Assembly (NCBI RefSeq): GCF_003053565.1
Contig: NZ_QAXS01000013.1
Coordinates: 1 to 63,938 of the forward strand
Reading direction: 5' to 3'
DNA: 63,938 nt
Origin: Halanaerobium saccharolyticum
GTDB lineage: Bacteria > Bacillota > Halanaerobiia > Halanaerobiales > Halanaerobiaceae
Shown: piece by piece, positions 1-7,806 of the stretch
How positions within the stretch are numbered: the stretch's first letter is position 1
How the letters are laid out: every line of letters starts with the position of its first letter
Translations under genes and position numbers: made by a program
Notes under the pieces: generated by a model
What the model saw: only the letters and a program-made list of their open reading frames with translations
Database searches by the model: none
What the model was told of the DNA's origin: nothing

Positions 1-195
1 ATCATTGCTAAGTATTTAAGAGCAATTCAAAAAATTAAAGAGATAACTTGATTCAAACGGTGCTATTTAGATTTCACAACATTTGTCAAAGAGCCAACAA
101 ATTTAAAGCTGAGCTTCAATTAAAGCTTAATTTTCTTTAAAATACTCACTTTTTGTTTTGAAAAAGATTCTGCGATAAATAAGCTTAAGCTAACT
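1..195. other. Left edge; possible 3' end of a plus-strand gene, otherwise no gene seen
   Basis: The first 51 bases stay open on the plus strand and end at a TGA (49-51), reading IIAKYLRAIQKIKEIT. This could be the tail of a gene outside the window, but 16 codons are too few to judge. The remaining 140 bases are AT-rich. I see no clear terminator between this and the convergent transporter gene that ends at 196. Confidence 0.25.
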
Positions 196-1002
196 TTATT
201 CATTACGGCCTTTAACCGCTACCGAGCCAAAATAAAATAGAGCTGCTGTAATAATAATCACTGCTCCTGATGGCAGGTCATAATAATAAGAAAAAGTCAG
301 ACCGCTGAAGGAAAAAATTAGACCAAAAGCAACTGCAAGGCCCATAATCTTCTTCAAATCATCTGTATATAATCTGGCTGCAGCCGGAGGTGCAGTTAAA
401 AGTGCAATTACCAGCACTATCCCTACAACTCTGATTAAAATTACAATTGCCAGGGCAATCATAATAAAAAGAAAGTTTTCCAGCAGAGTTGATTTCACAC
501 CTAAAACTCTTAAAAACTCTTCATCAAATAAATAAGCTTTCCAGTAATTAAACAAACTCACTATAGCAAGCAGCATAAAAACTGTCAGGGCTCCCATCAG
601 CCAGACATCGATTCTTCTAACTGTCAGGATATCACCAAATAAATAAGAAGAAATATCAGGTGGATAACCGGGTGTAAAACCAATAAATAAAACTCCAAGG
701 GCCATTCCCAGGGACCAGAACATACCAATTAAAGTGTCTGAGCCTGTTCCAATTTTACGACGGATAGAGGCAATTGCCAGAGAAGCTCCCACTGCAAAGG
801 CAAAGGCTCCATAGATAGGTTCAATATTTAAAAGATAGCCAAGTCCAATTCCACCAAATGATGTATGAGCTATACCTCCACTCAACATCACCAGCTTCTT
901 TTCGACAATAATTGTCCCAATCAAACCACAGGCAATACTGGCCAGCACCGCTGCCGCAAAGGCATTCTGCATAAAATTATAATTCAAGACTGCTTCAATC
1001 AT
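196..1002 (-). CDS. znuB: Zinc/manganese-type ABC transporter permease (ZnuB/MntB family)
   Basis: This is the membrane-spanning subunit of an ABC-3 family metal importer, 268 residues with about eight hydrophobic segments. The family's glycine-rich stretch (SGGIAHTSFGGIGLG) lies near residue 40. I placed the start at ATG 1002 because GGAGAGGAGG lies just upstream and the next gene then overlaps by only 8 bases; the frame stays open 18 codons further up without a ribosome site. It is the last gene of znuA-znuC-znuB and should be translationally coupled to the ATPase. Zinc is favoured over manganese only because of the histidine-rich binding protein in the same operon. Confidence 0.9.
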   Translation of the reverse strand: MIEAVLNYNFMQNAFAAAVLASIACGLIGTIIVEKKLVMLSGGIAHTSFGGIGLGYLLNIEPIYGAFAFAVGASLAIASIRRKIGTGSDTLIGMFWSLGMALGVLFIGFTPGYPPDISSYLFGDILTVRRIDVWLMGALTVFMLLAIVSLFNYWKAYLFDEEFLRVLGVKSTLLENFLFIMIALAIVILIRVVGIVLVIALLTAPPAAARLYTDDLKKIMGLAVAFGLIFSFSGLTFSYYYDLPSGAVIIITAALFYFGSVAVKGRNE

Positions 1003-1768
1003 TATTCTCCTCCTCTCCGTGTGGTGCAAATACATGGTGAGGATGACCGTGAGCAATCAGATCAACCGGACAGCCAAAGACCTGTTCTGTTGTTTCCTGA
1101 TCCAGATGCTTATCTCCATGATGATATAATTTCTCATTCAGGCAGGCCAGACTGTCAAAATAAGAAGAAACTGCTGCCAGATCATGAGTAACCACAATAA
1201 TAGTCTTATCTTTATTTAGTTCTTTTAACAATTCATATATCTGCGAGGTAGAGCTAGCATCAACATTTGCGGTAGGCTCATCTAAAAGCAGTATTTCAGG
1301 TTCTACTGCCAGCCCCCTGGCAATCAAAACCCGCTGCAGCTGGCCACCTGAAAGTTTGCCAATCTGCCTATCTTTTAAATTCAACAAATTGAGCTGATCT
1401 AATACAGCTTCAGCCTTCTCTATATCTTCTTTCTGATACTGATGAAAAAATCTGACTCTTCCTCCCAGTCTGGCCATTAAAACAACATCCAGCACACTGA
1501 TTGGAAAACTGCGGTCAAAATTTGAAATCTGGGGTACATAACCAATCTGGTCCACAACTTCATTTAGGGGATAACCCATAACCTTAACTCTTCCTTTTTG
1601 TGGTTCTATTAAACCTAAAATAACCTTGAGCAGGGTAGTTTTACCACCACCATTTGGTCCAATAATACCAAGGAAAGCACCCTCTGCAACCTTGAGATTA
1701 ATATTTTTCAATGCTTCCAACTCTCCGTAATTTACCGAAACATCATCTAATTCTACTGCATAAGTCAT
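995..1768 (-). CDS. znuC: Metal ABC transporter ATP-binding protein (ZnuC family)
   Basis: The 257-residue ATPase drives the importer encoded on either side. Walker A (GPNGGGKTT) is at residues 37-45, the Q-loop near 80, the signature LSGGQ at 139-143 and Walker B with the catalytic glutamate (LLLDEP) at 160-165. The C-terminal 40 residues contain several histidines (YHHGDKH, HGHPHHVFAPHG), which may contact metal; this is inference. Its start overlaps the stop of the binding-protein gene and its end overlaps the permease start, so the three genes form one translationally coupled unit. Confidence 0.93.
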   Translation of the reverse strand: MTYAVELDDVSVNYGELEALKNINLKVAEGAFLGIIGPNGGGKTTLLKVILGLIEPQKGRVKVMGYPLNEVVDQIGYVPQISNFDRSFPISVLDVVLMARLGGRVRFFHQYQKEDIEKAEAVLDQLNLLNLKDRQIGKLSGGQLQRVLIARGLAVEPEILLLDEPTANVDASSTSQIYELLKELNKDKTIIVVTHDLAAVSSYFDSLACLNEKLYHHGDKHLDQETTEQVFGCPVDLIAHGHPHHVFAPHGEEENND

Positions 1769-2730
1769 TACTGATCATCTCTCTGAGCAAGCTCTGCTGC
1801 CATTTTTCCGGCCATCTCTTTTAGATTTTGGATATAGTTTTCAGCCAGAGGATTTAACTGGACAATTTCTCCACCCAGTTCCTCGGCAACTGCTCTTGTT
1901 TTTCTGCTGTCAATTTCTGCCTGATAAAAAACATTTTTTATTCCTTTTTGAGCAGAATCTTCTATAATTTCCTGCAGATGACGGGGACCTGGTTCCTTAC
2001 CATCTTCCTCAATCGCCATCATTTCCAGACCGTAATGCTCAGTAAAATAGCCAAAAGAAGGATGATAAACTAAAATTACCTCACCCTGATATGGACTGAG
2101 TAATTCTTTATTTTCCTGATCAGCTGCAGCCAGTTTGTCCAGATAGCTTTCAGTATTAGACATAAATTCTTCCTTATATTCAGGTAATAATTCTATTAAC
2201 TGATCCCTCATAATCTTCACCATAGATTCCACTCGAGCCGGAGAAAGCCAGATATGAGGATCACGACCTTGTTGATGGCTGTGACCGTGTTCATTATCTG
2301 TTGAATGTTCTTCTACCTCAGCAGAATGATCCGCTCCCTCTTCATCTTTGTGCTCCTCGTCTTCACCAAAATAACGGTGAGGATGCTCAGCTTCTATTTC
2401 TTCAAATAACTTCACAACTTTAAGCCCCGTCATTTCTTCTGCCCGGGGTAAAATATTCTGCACATCTGCAGGTACTCCCATCGAAAAATAAAGGCTGGCT
2501 TCATTAAATGCCCTCATCTCTGCCGGAGACGGGGCATAATTAGAAGGACTAAAGCCCTTCGGGATCATTTCTACTACTTCCACTCTCTCACCAGCAATAG
2601 CCTCGACCATTTCTATTTGCGGTACTATTGTCACTGCCACTGTTGTCTCTGCAGCCACTGCTGAAAATGGTGCTGCCAGTAATATGATTAAAAATAGTGA
2701 AAGTGAGAGGATCTTTATTTTTTTCTTCAT
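1768..2730 (-). CDS. znuA: Zinc-binding lipid-free periplasmic-type solute-binding protein (ZnuA family)
   Basis: This is the extracellular metal-capturing subunit (cluster A-I, ZnuA/TroA fold), about 320 residues. Residues 1-27 form a signal peptide (KKKIKIL, hydrophobic core, cleavage near AVAA) with no lipobox cysteine. A charged loop around residues 117-155 is rich in His, Asp and Glu (HPHRYFGEDEEH through EHGHSHQQGRDPH), as in zinc-specific members. Start choice: GAGGTGAT lies five bases before ATG 2730, and the GTG/ATG codons slightly upstream overlap that ribosome site. It follows the DUF445 gene after about 20 bases, so it probably shares that gene's transcript. Confidence 0.9.
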   Translation of the reverse strand: MKKKIKILSLSLFLIILLAAPFSAVAAETTVAVTIVPQIEMVEAIAGERVEVVEMIPKGFSPSNYAPSPAEMRAFNEASLYFSMGVPADVQNILPRAEEMTGLKVVKLFEEIEAEHPHRYFGEDEEHKDEEGADHSAEVEEHSTDNEHGHSHQQGRDPHIWLSPARVESMVKIMRDQLIELLPEYKEEFMSNTESYLDKLAAADQENKELLSPYQGEVILVYHPSFGYFTEHYGLEMMAIEEDGKEPGPRHLQEIIEDSAQKGIKNVFYQAEIDSRKTRAVAEELGGEIVQLNPLAENYIQNLKEMAGKMAAELAQRDDQ

Positions 2731-2752
2731 TTTCATCACCTCATTTTATATT

Positions 2753-5700
2753 CTAAATTATAGTTCTAATTAAAAGCTGCAGCAGGCCAAAGATTCCCCC
2801 AAACCAGCCGTACTGTTTAAGGTGGGCAAAATACCGACCGGCAAAACTATCAAAAACTTCTTCAATCTCTGCTGGATCCATTTTGCGCACTTCTTCAGCT
2901 GTCAGCTTCTTTAATTCTAAACTTTTAAGCAGAGCTTCCGAATTAGCCTTAAAACTATCCACTCCACTTTCTATAAACAACTCCAGCAGATATTTTAAGC
3001 TTTCTCTTTCCAGATTTTCTTCTAAAAACTCTGCCCCGGCTGTAATATCTGCGGCTGCCTCATCTAAAATCATTTTATTTAACTCAGGTTCTTTAATTAA
3101 TTCTGAAATATTATTTAATATTTTCTTAAACTGCTGTTCATCCAGCAGGTCGGAAGAAATTAATTCAAGCTCTTTAAAGAGTCTCTTTAATTCCTGATTA
3201 ACCCCTTTAAGTTCAACTTGACTTAAAAGCTGTTCCATCTCTGCTTTAATTAAATTTTCTGCCAGGAAATTTTTCAATTTCAGCAGCAGCTGTAATTTCT
3301 GCTCCAGATTTAAATGCTCTTTAATAAAATATTCAATATTAGCTGCTTTGATTTCCAGTTCCAGGGAGAATAAATCTTCATTTTTTGACTTCAAACTCTG
3401 ATCCAGCAGCTTATTTATCTCATTCTCGCTTAAATAAAGGACTTCAGTTATTAAATTTGAACCCTGACTGGAAGCAAAAAGGCCTCTTAAAAGCTGTCCT
3501 AAATCAATCTTCTCCCTGTTGAAAAGCTCGCTATTACCAACATTTTCTATCAGATCAAGATAAAGATTTTCCAGCTTGGATTTTTTTTCAACAAAATACT
3601 CTTCTTTTAAACGCCTAAAGACTCTTTTGGTAACAGAATCAACAAATTCATCCAAATCAGCCATATAAATGGCTCCTGAAATAAGAGTGTTTTTTAAGAG
3701 TCCGCCTTTTTTCTCTTTTTCCGCCTCAATAATCTCATCTTTTTTGAAATTAATCAGTTGAGCTGCTCTTTCTTCTTTTTGAATTAAAAACTCTAAACTC
3801 TGATCCAGATAGTTATCGGATTCTGCTTTTAAAACTTCTATTATTTTTGCTTTTAAATCATAATCAATTTTAGTGTTTAAAAGCTCAGGGACAATAAGTC
3901 CGAAAAATGGATAGAGTTCTTTATTCTTCAATAAATTTTTTAGATGGGCTGAATTAAGATTAAATTTATAGCTCCCGGCCGCAGCTGCAGTTAATTTTGT
4001 CAGATCAAGTTTTGAAATTAACTGTTCCTGCATTCCAGAAAAGTCTGATTTATGATTTAGATAATTTCTGATGACTTCTACAAAATTAACCCCAGATATT
4101 TTTTTATCCAGATACTTATTTAACTTCTGATTGAAAGGAGCTGCTGCTTTTTCTAAATCTTCAGCTTTAAGCTTTAAAACTAGCTCATCTATTTTAGCCA
4201 GAGCCTCAGCAGCCAGCAGCTCATTGTTCTCTTTGATCAGCTCAAAAAACTGCTGATAATTATTCTGGTCAAAATATTCCAGAATAGTTTCTTTTATCTG
4301 GCTGCGGTTTTTTTCGATAATTTCTGCCGCAGAATCTGCTTTAAGCAGCTCTTTTTCTACAAATTTACCCATCGAATCAGCAAAACGGCCTCTATTTTTA
4401 GCTACAACTCCAGGTGTAAATGGAATTCCAACACCTGCAATTTTCTTTTCCTGGTAGGGATGAAAAATCATCCAGATGGCCAGCACATTTGTCAGCCAGC
4501 CAACACCACCATATAAAACGGCAGAACTTAAATAATTAAGCCAGAGAGGTGCAGAATTAAAAACTGCTGCCTCCGCACCACTGAGAGAAAATATGAGTCC
4601 TGCTGCCGCACCTAAGACTGCACCTAAATAAGTTATTGGCTTTAATTCCTTACCCATAAAGTCCTCAATTGCCTGCTGAACTTCCTGGTCAGAAAGCTGG
4701 TGTAAATTTGCTGCTGCAGCCTGGGCAACCCGACCTTCTATTAGCTCAGGTAGATTATTATAAAAGAAAGCTGTAATTGAATCAGTTAAGTTAATAACAG
4801 TTTCTTCGCCTTTTAGTAATTGATAAAGTTCCTTTAATTCTTTGTCAGCAAAATCATTTTCTAGTTCTTTAAAATAATTTTCAGCCTCATATTTAAAACT
4901 TTCCTGATTGGCAGTTAATTCAGAATTGAGCTGGCTAAAAAATTCATTATTTAGATGCTGACTCAATTCAGCTGTAATAAAATTGCTCTGCTTAAGCTGC
5001 TGATAAAGCTCTTTAGAACTTTCTCTGCTTTTTTTAATTACAATATCCTCAGTAATCAGATCTTCTACTTTAAAGCCTGTCAGGTAGTCAAAAATTACCT
5101 CTGCTGATTCTTCTGAACTGCTTAGTTTTTTGATTAAAGAAAAAATAAACTCAATTATCTTTTCTTCAAGCAGCTGCTCCTGAAAAATATCTTCTGAAAA
5201 TAACTCAATCACTTTCCTATTTTTATTTTCCTGATAGAAATCCCAGATAATATTTTCTAAATTAGAAGCCTGATCTTTAAAATCAATACCGGCAATAAAC
5301 CGCTTTAACTTGAAATCTTTAATTTCTGCTAAAGCAGATTCTGCCAGCTTCCAGCTCTCAGAACTTAATTTTTCCGAAAGAGAGTTTTTAAGGTGAGTTA
5401 CAGGCAGTCCATATTCATCTATCTTTTCTTTATATTTGCTGTAAATCCCCTGCCTGCTCATGGCCTTAAAACCTGTGCTGGCTTCAATTTCTGCTTCCAC
5501 AGACTCTAAAATTAGACTGTTTAATTCTTCTGATTCATCCTCAAGCAGCTCTATGATCTTAGATTCTGAACTGCTGAATAACGAAGCCAGATCTTGAAGT
5601 ATATTTTTTTCCAGATCTTTGCTTAATAAATCTGCAATTTTTAAATCTGAGTTATTAATTTCAATCTTAAAATTAATTAAAATCTCTCTCAGAGCCTGCT

Positions 5701-6499
5701 GCAGAAATTTATTCTGTTTTAACTCCTCAAGCTCCTCTTCACTTTTAAAAAGATCAGCAAGTTTGACTTCTTTAATTTCCTTCAGTAAAGCGCCGGTCAG
5801 GGATTCAAGGTTAAAAAGTTCTTTGAGCTGTTCTTTAAATTCTAATTTATCTCCCTGATCTAAATTCTGATAATTTTCATCAAAATAACTGATCACTTTT
5901 TTGATAAAATCTTTTAGCTCAAGCTGAACTTCACTGCTTAAAAGCTGGTCCAGACTTTTAGCTTTTATTTCCTGATAAAGTCCAGCCGTGATTTTTTCTA
6001 GACTATTTTGATTTTCTGCCTCATCTATACTTTTAAGATAAAGCTGCTGGATTATTTTTTCAAGCTCTGATTGAGAAATTATCTTTTCCAATTTTTCTGA
6101 CTCCAGATTTTCCGTACTTTTCTGAAGCAGATCGACTGCACTACCACCGAGCAGTGAGGAAAGGAGTCCATAGTTTTCCTTCCAGGCTGGAATATCACCT
6201 AAAACATTTTTCTTAGTTCTTCGGTCCAGATAAACATTTAGAAAATCACTTAAACTTTGAGCAAAGTTTTGCTTAAATTCCGGCCGCGAAAACTCCTCCT
6301 CCAGAGTATGATGATTAATCAAATCTCTTTCTACAAGCTCGGAGATACTGTCAATAAATTCATCTTTGGTTTTAATTACCACTCCCCCAAGTGGGCCGTA
6401 CTCTTTGAAAATCATCTTTAATGCCAGGTTGTTAGTTAAATAGCCGGTTACCGCTCCTGTTCCTGCTGCTGAAATAATTGCTAATAAATCTAGAGCCAT
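2753..6499 (-). CDS. Giant tandem DUF445 (YheB-like) membrane protein
   Basis: The 1248-residue protein contains two copies of the DUF445/YheB unit, which is normally a single protein of roughly 400 residues. Copy 1 starts at the N-terminal membrane helix with GAVTGYLTNNLALKMIF. Copy 2 starts after a hydrophobic stretch near residues 620-665 with GWLTNVLAIWMIF and IPFTPGVVAKNRGRFADSMG, the best-conserved family signature. Each is followed by several hundred residues of Leu/Glu/Lys-rich predicted helix, and a last hydrophobic segment (WFGGIFGLLQLLI) closes the protein. The family's function is unknown; an envelope role is only a guess. It overlaps corA by 10 bases, so the two are co-translated. 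Confidence 0.8.
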   Translation of the reverse strand: MALDLLAIISAAGTGAVTGYLTNNLALKMIFKEYGPLGGVVIKTKDEFIDSISELVERDLINHHTLEEEFSRPEFKQNFAQSLSDFLNVYLDRRTKKNVLGDIPAWKENYGLLSSLLGGSAVDLLQKSTENLESEKLEKIISQSELEKIIQQLYLKSIDEAENQNSLEKITAGLYQEIKAKSLDQLLSSEVQLELKDFIKKVISYFDENYQNLDQGDKLEFKEQLKELFNLESLTGALLKEIKEVKLADLFKSEEELEELKQNKFLQQALREILINFKIEINNSDLKIADLLSKDLEKNILQDLASLFSSSESKIIELLEDESEELNSLILESVEAEIEASTGFKAMSRQGIYSKYKEKIDEYGLPVTHLKNSLSEKLSSESWKLAESALAEIKDFKLKRFIAGIDFKDQASNLENIIWDFYQENKNRKVIELFSEDIFQEQLLEEKIIEFIFSLIKKLSSSEESAEVIFDYLTGFKVEDLITEDIVIKKSRESSKELYQQLKQSNFITAELSQHLNNEFFSQLNSELTANQESFKYEAENYFKELENDFADKELKELYQLLKGEETVINLTDSITAFFYNNLPELIEGRVAQAAAANLHQLSDQEVQQAIEDFMGKELKPITYLGAVLGAAAGLIFSLSGAEAAVFNSAPLWLNYLSSAVLYGGVGWLTNVLAIWMIFHPYQEKKIAGVGIPFTPGVVAKNRGRFADSMGKFVEKELLKADSAAEIIEKNRSQIKETILEYFDQNNYQQFFELIKENNELLAAEALAKIDELVLKLKAEDLEKAAAPFNQKLNKYLDKKISGVNFVEVIRNYLNHKSDFSGMQEQLISKLDLTKLTAAAAGSYKFNLNSAHLKNLLKNKELYPFFGLIVPELLNTKIDYDLKAKIIEVLKAESDNYLDQSLEFLIQKEERAAQLINFKKDEIIEAEKEKKGGLLKNTLISGAIYMADLDEFVDSVTKRVFRRLKEEYFVEKKSKLENLYLDLIENVGNSELFNREKIDLGQLLRGLFASSQGSNLITEVLYLSENEINKLLDQSLKSKNEDLFSLELEIKAANIEYFIKEHLNLEQKLQLLLKLKNFLAENLIKAEMEQLLSQVELKGVNQELKRLFKELELISSDLLDEQQFKKILNNISELIKEPELNKMILDEAAADITAGAEFLEENLERESLKYLLELFIESGVDSFKANSEALLKSLELKKLTAEEVRKMDPAEIEEVFDSFAGRYFAHLKQYGWFGGIFGLLQLLIRTII

Positions 6500-7539
6500 T
6501 TTTTCCTCTTAAAATAAACAAGTTGGATTACTGCAATCACCAGCATCAAAAGCATCACAGCAGGATAGGCTATTTTTTGTTCCAGCTCCGGCATATATTT
6601 AAAATTCATTCCATAAACTCCAGCTATAAAAGTTAGGGGGATAAAAATAGTTGAGATAATAGTTAAAAACTGCATAACTTCGTTCATTTTGTTGCTCTTA
6701 TTTGAAAGATAGATATCCAGCAGGTTGGAAAGCATATCACGGCCGACATCAATCTCATCCATTAACTGACCGATATGGTCATAAACATCACGCAGATAAT
6801 AGTCAGTTTCCTTAGACAAAAGTGATGACTCAACCCGATAAAGATTGCCAAAAATCGTATTAAGGGGCCAGATAGTTTTGCGCAAAAAGATGATTTCCTG
6901 TTTCAAATCCTGAATAATTTCCAGAGTGTCAGGACCTGTCTTGGCTGCTACAACAAGATCATCAAGCTCTTCTAAAACCTCTTCATTTCTTTCTAAAATA
7001 TGAAAATAATTATCCACTATTGCATCTAAGAGAGAATAATATAAATAGTCTGCTCCTTTTTTTCTTATCTGGCCTTTATTCTCTTCAATTCGAACTCTAA
7101 CTGGATTAAAATCATCACCATGAGCTTCCTGAAAAGTAATCACAGAGTTTTCCAGCAGAATTAAACTCACCTGTTCTGACTGAATATATTCTCCCTGGTA
7201 ACTAAGCATATCTAAAATTGTAATAATATAGTTATCAAATTCTTCTTTTTTAGGCCGCTGGCGGGTATTTGTAATATCTTCTAAAGTTAAAGGATGCAGC
7301 TGAATTGCTTTACCAACTTCCTTAACCAGCTCTACATCATGAATTCCAGTAATGTTAATCCAGTTAACCTGATCAGCTGTCAGTAAATCCAGCGAAAATT
7401 CTTCCACACTCTGCCGCTCAACACCAGCTTCATTAAACTGAATCAGTTCAATTTCAGCATCAATCATTTTTTCTATGCCGTGTAAGGTTCCAGGAGTATG
7501 TCCAATTTCACTGGATTTAATTCTCGAAAATCTTCTCAT
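6490..7539 (-). CDS. corA: CorA-family magnesium/cobalt channel
   Basis: This 349-residue protein is a CorA-type divalent-cation channel of the inner membrane. It has a long acidic and helical cytoplasmic domain, then two C-terminal membrane helices. The ion-selectivity motif GMN (in GVYGMNFKYMPE) is at the end of the first helix, near residue 310, and the chain ends in KRKKWL as expected for a cytosolic C-terminus. ATG 7539 has AGGAGG six bases upstream and is preferred over an in-frame TTG two codons earlier. It is the first gene of a minus-strand run into the DUF445 and znu genes, and its leader contains the DnaA-box cluster. Confidence 0.93.
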   Translation of the reverse strand: MRRFSRIKSSEIGHTPGTLHGIEKMIDAEIELIQFNEAGVERQSVEEFSLDLLTADQVNWINITGIHDVELVKEVGKAIQLHPLTLEDITNTRQRPKKEEFDNYIITILDMLSYQGEYIQSEQVSLILLENSVITFQEAHGDDFNPVRVRIEENKGQIRKKGADYLYYSLLDAIVDNYFHILERNEEVLEELDDLVVAAKTGPDTLEIIQDLKQEIIFLRKTIWPLNTIFGNLYRVESSLLSKETDYYLRDVYDHIGQLMDEIDVGRDMLSNLLDIYLSNKSNKMNEVMQFLTIISTIFIPLTFIAGVYGMNFKYMPELEQKIAYPAVMLLMLVIAVIQLVYFKRKKWL

Positions 7540-7623
7540 ATTCAACCTCCTACTCTATTTTTTGGGTTTAAAAAGTTAAATTATGTAAATTATTATGCTT
7601 AAATTTAATAATAATCATTTTTG

Positions 7624-7806
7624 ATATCCACAATTTGTGGATAACTTATTGGTAACTATGGTTATTAATCCACATCTTTTGTTAATTAATTGTTAACAAC
7701 TGTGGATAAAACACCTGTTTTGTGGGTAAGTTGTGGATAACTTGATAATTAACCCTAGTTATCCACTTAGTTTTCACTTTCCAAAAATTTAATAAATTTA
7801 TCCACA
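7624..7806. promoter_or_regulatory. DnaA-box cluster (8 sites in 183 bp)
   Basis: Four perfect TTATCCACA boxes are visible: 7636-7644 (minus), 7701-7709 (minus), 7732-7740 (minus) and 7798-7806 (plus, inside the 3' end of the neighbouring gene). Four one-mismatch boxes are at 7624-7632, 7666-7674, 7721-7729 and 7759-7767. AT-rich tracts with GTTAAC (7681-7700) lie between them. The cluster fills the corA leader. No dnaA, dnaN or other origin gene is nearby, so it is more likely a DnaA-binding/titration or regulatory cluster than oriC itself, though an origin cannot be excluded. Confidence 0.75.

Noticed and set aside
865-1191. Open frame on the plus strand opposite znuB/znuC
   Set aside because: It has no ribosome site, runs antisense across two clear transporter genes and encodes a low-complexity polar sequence.
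7560-7806. Chromosomal replication origin
   Set aside because: The DnaA boxes are convincing, but no dnaA, dnaN or other origin-linked gene is present, so it is reported as a DnaA-box cluster only.
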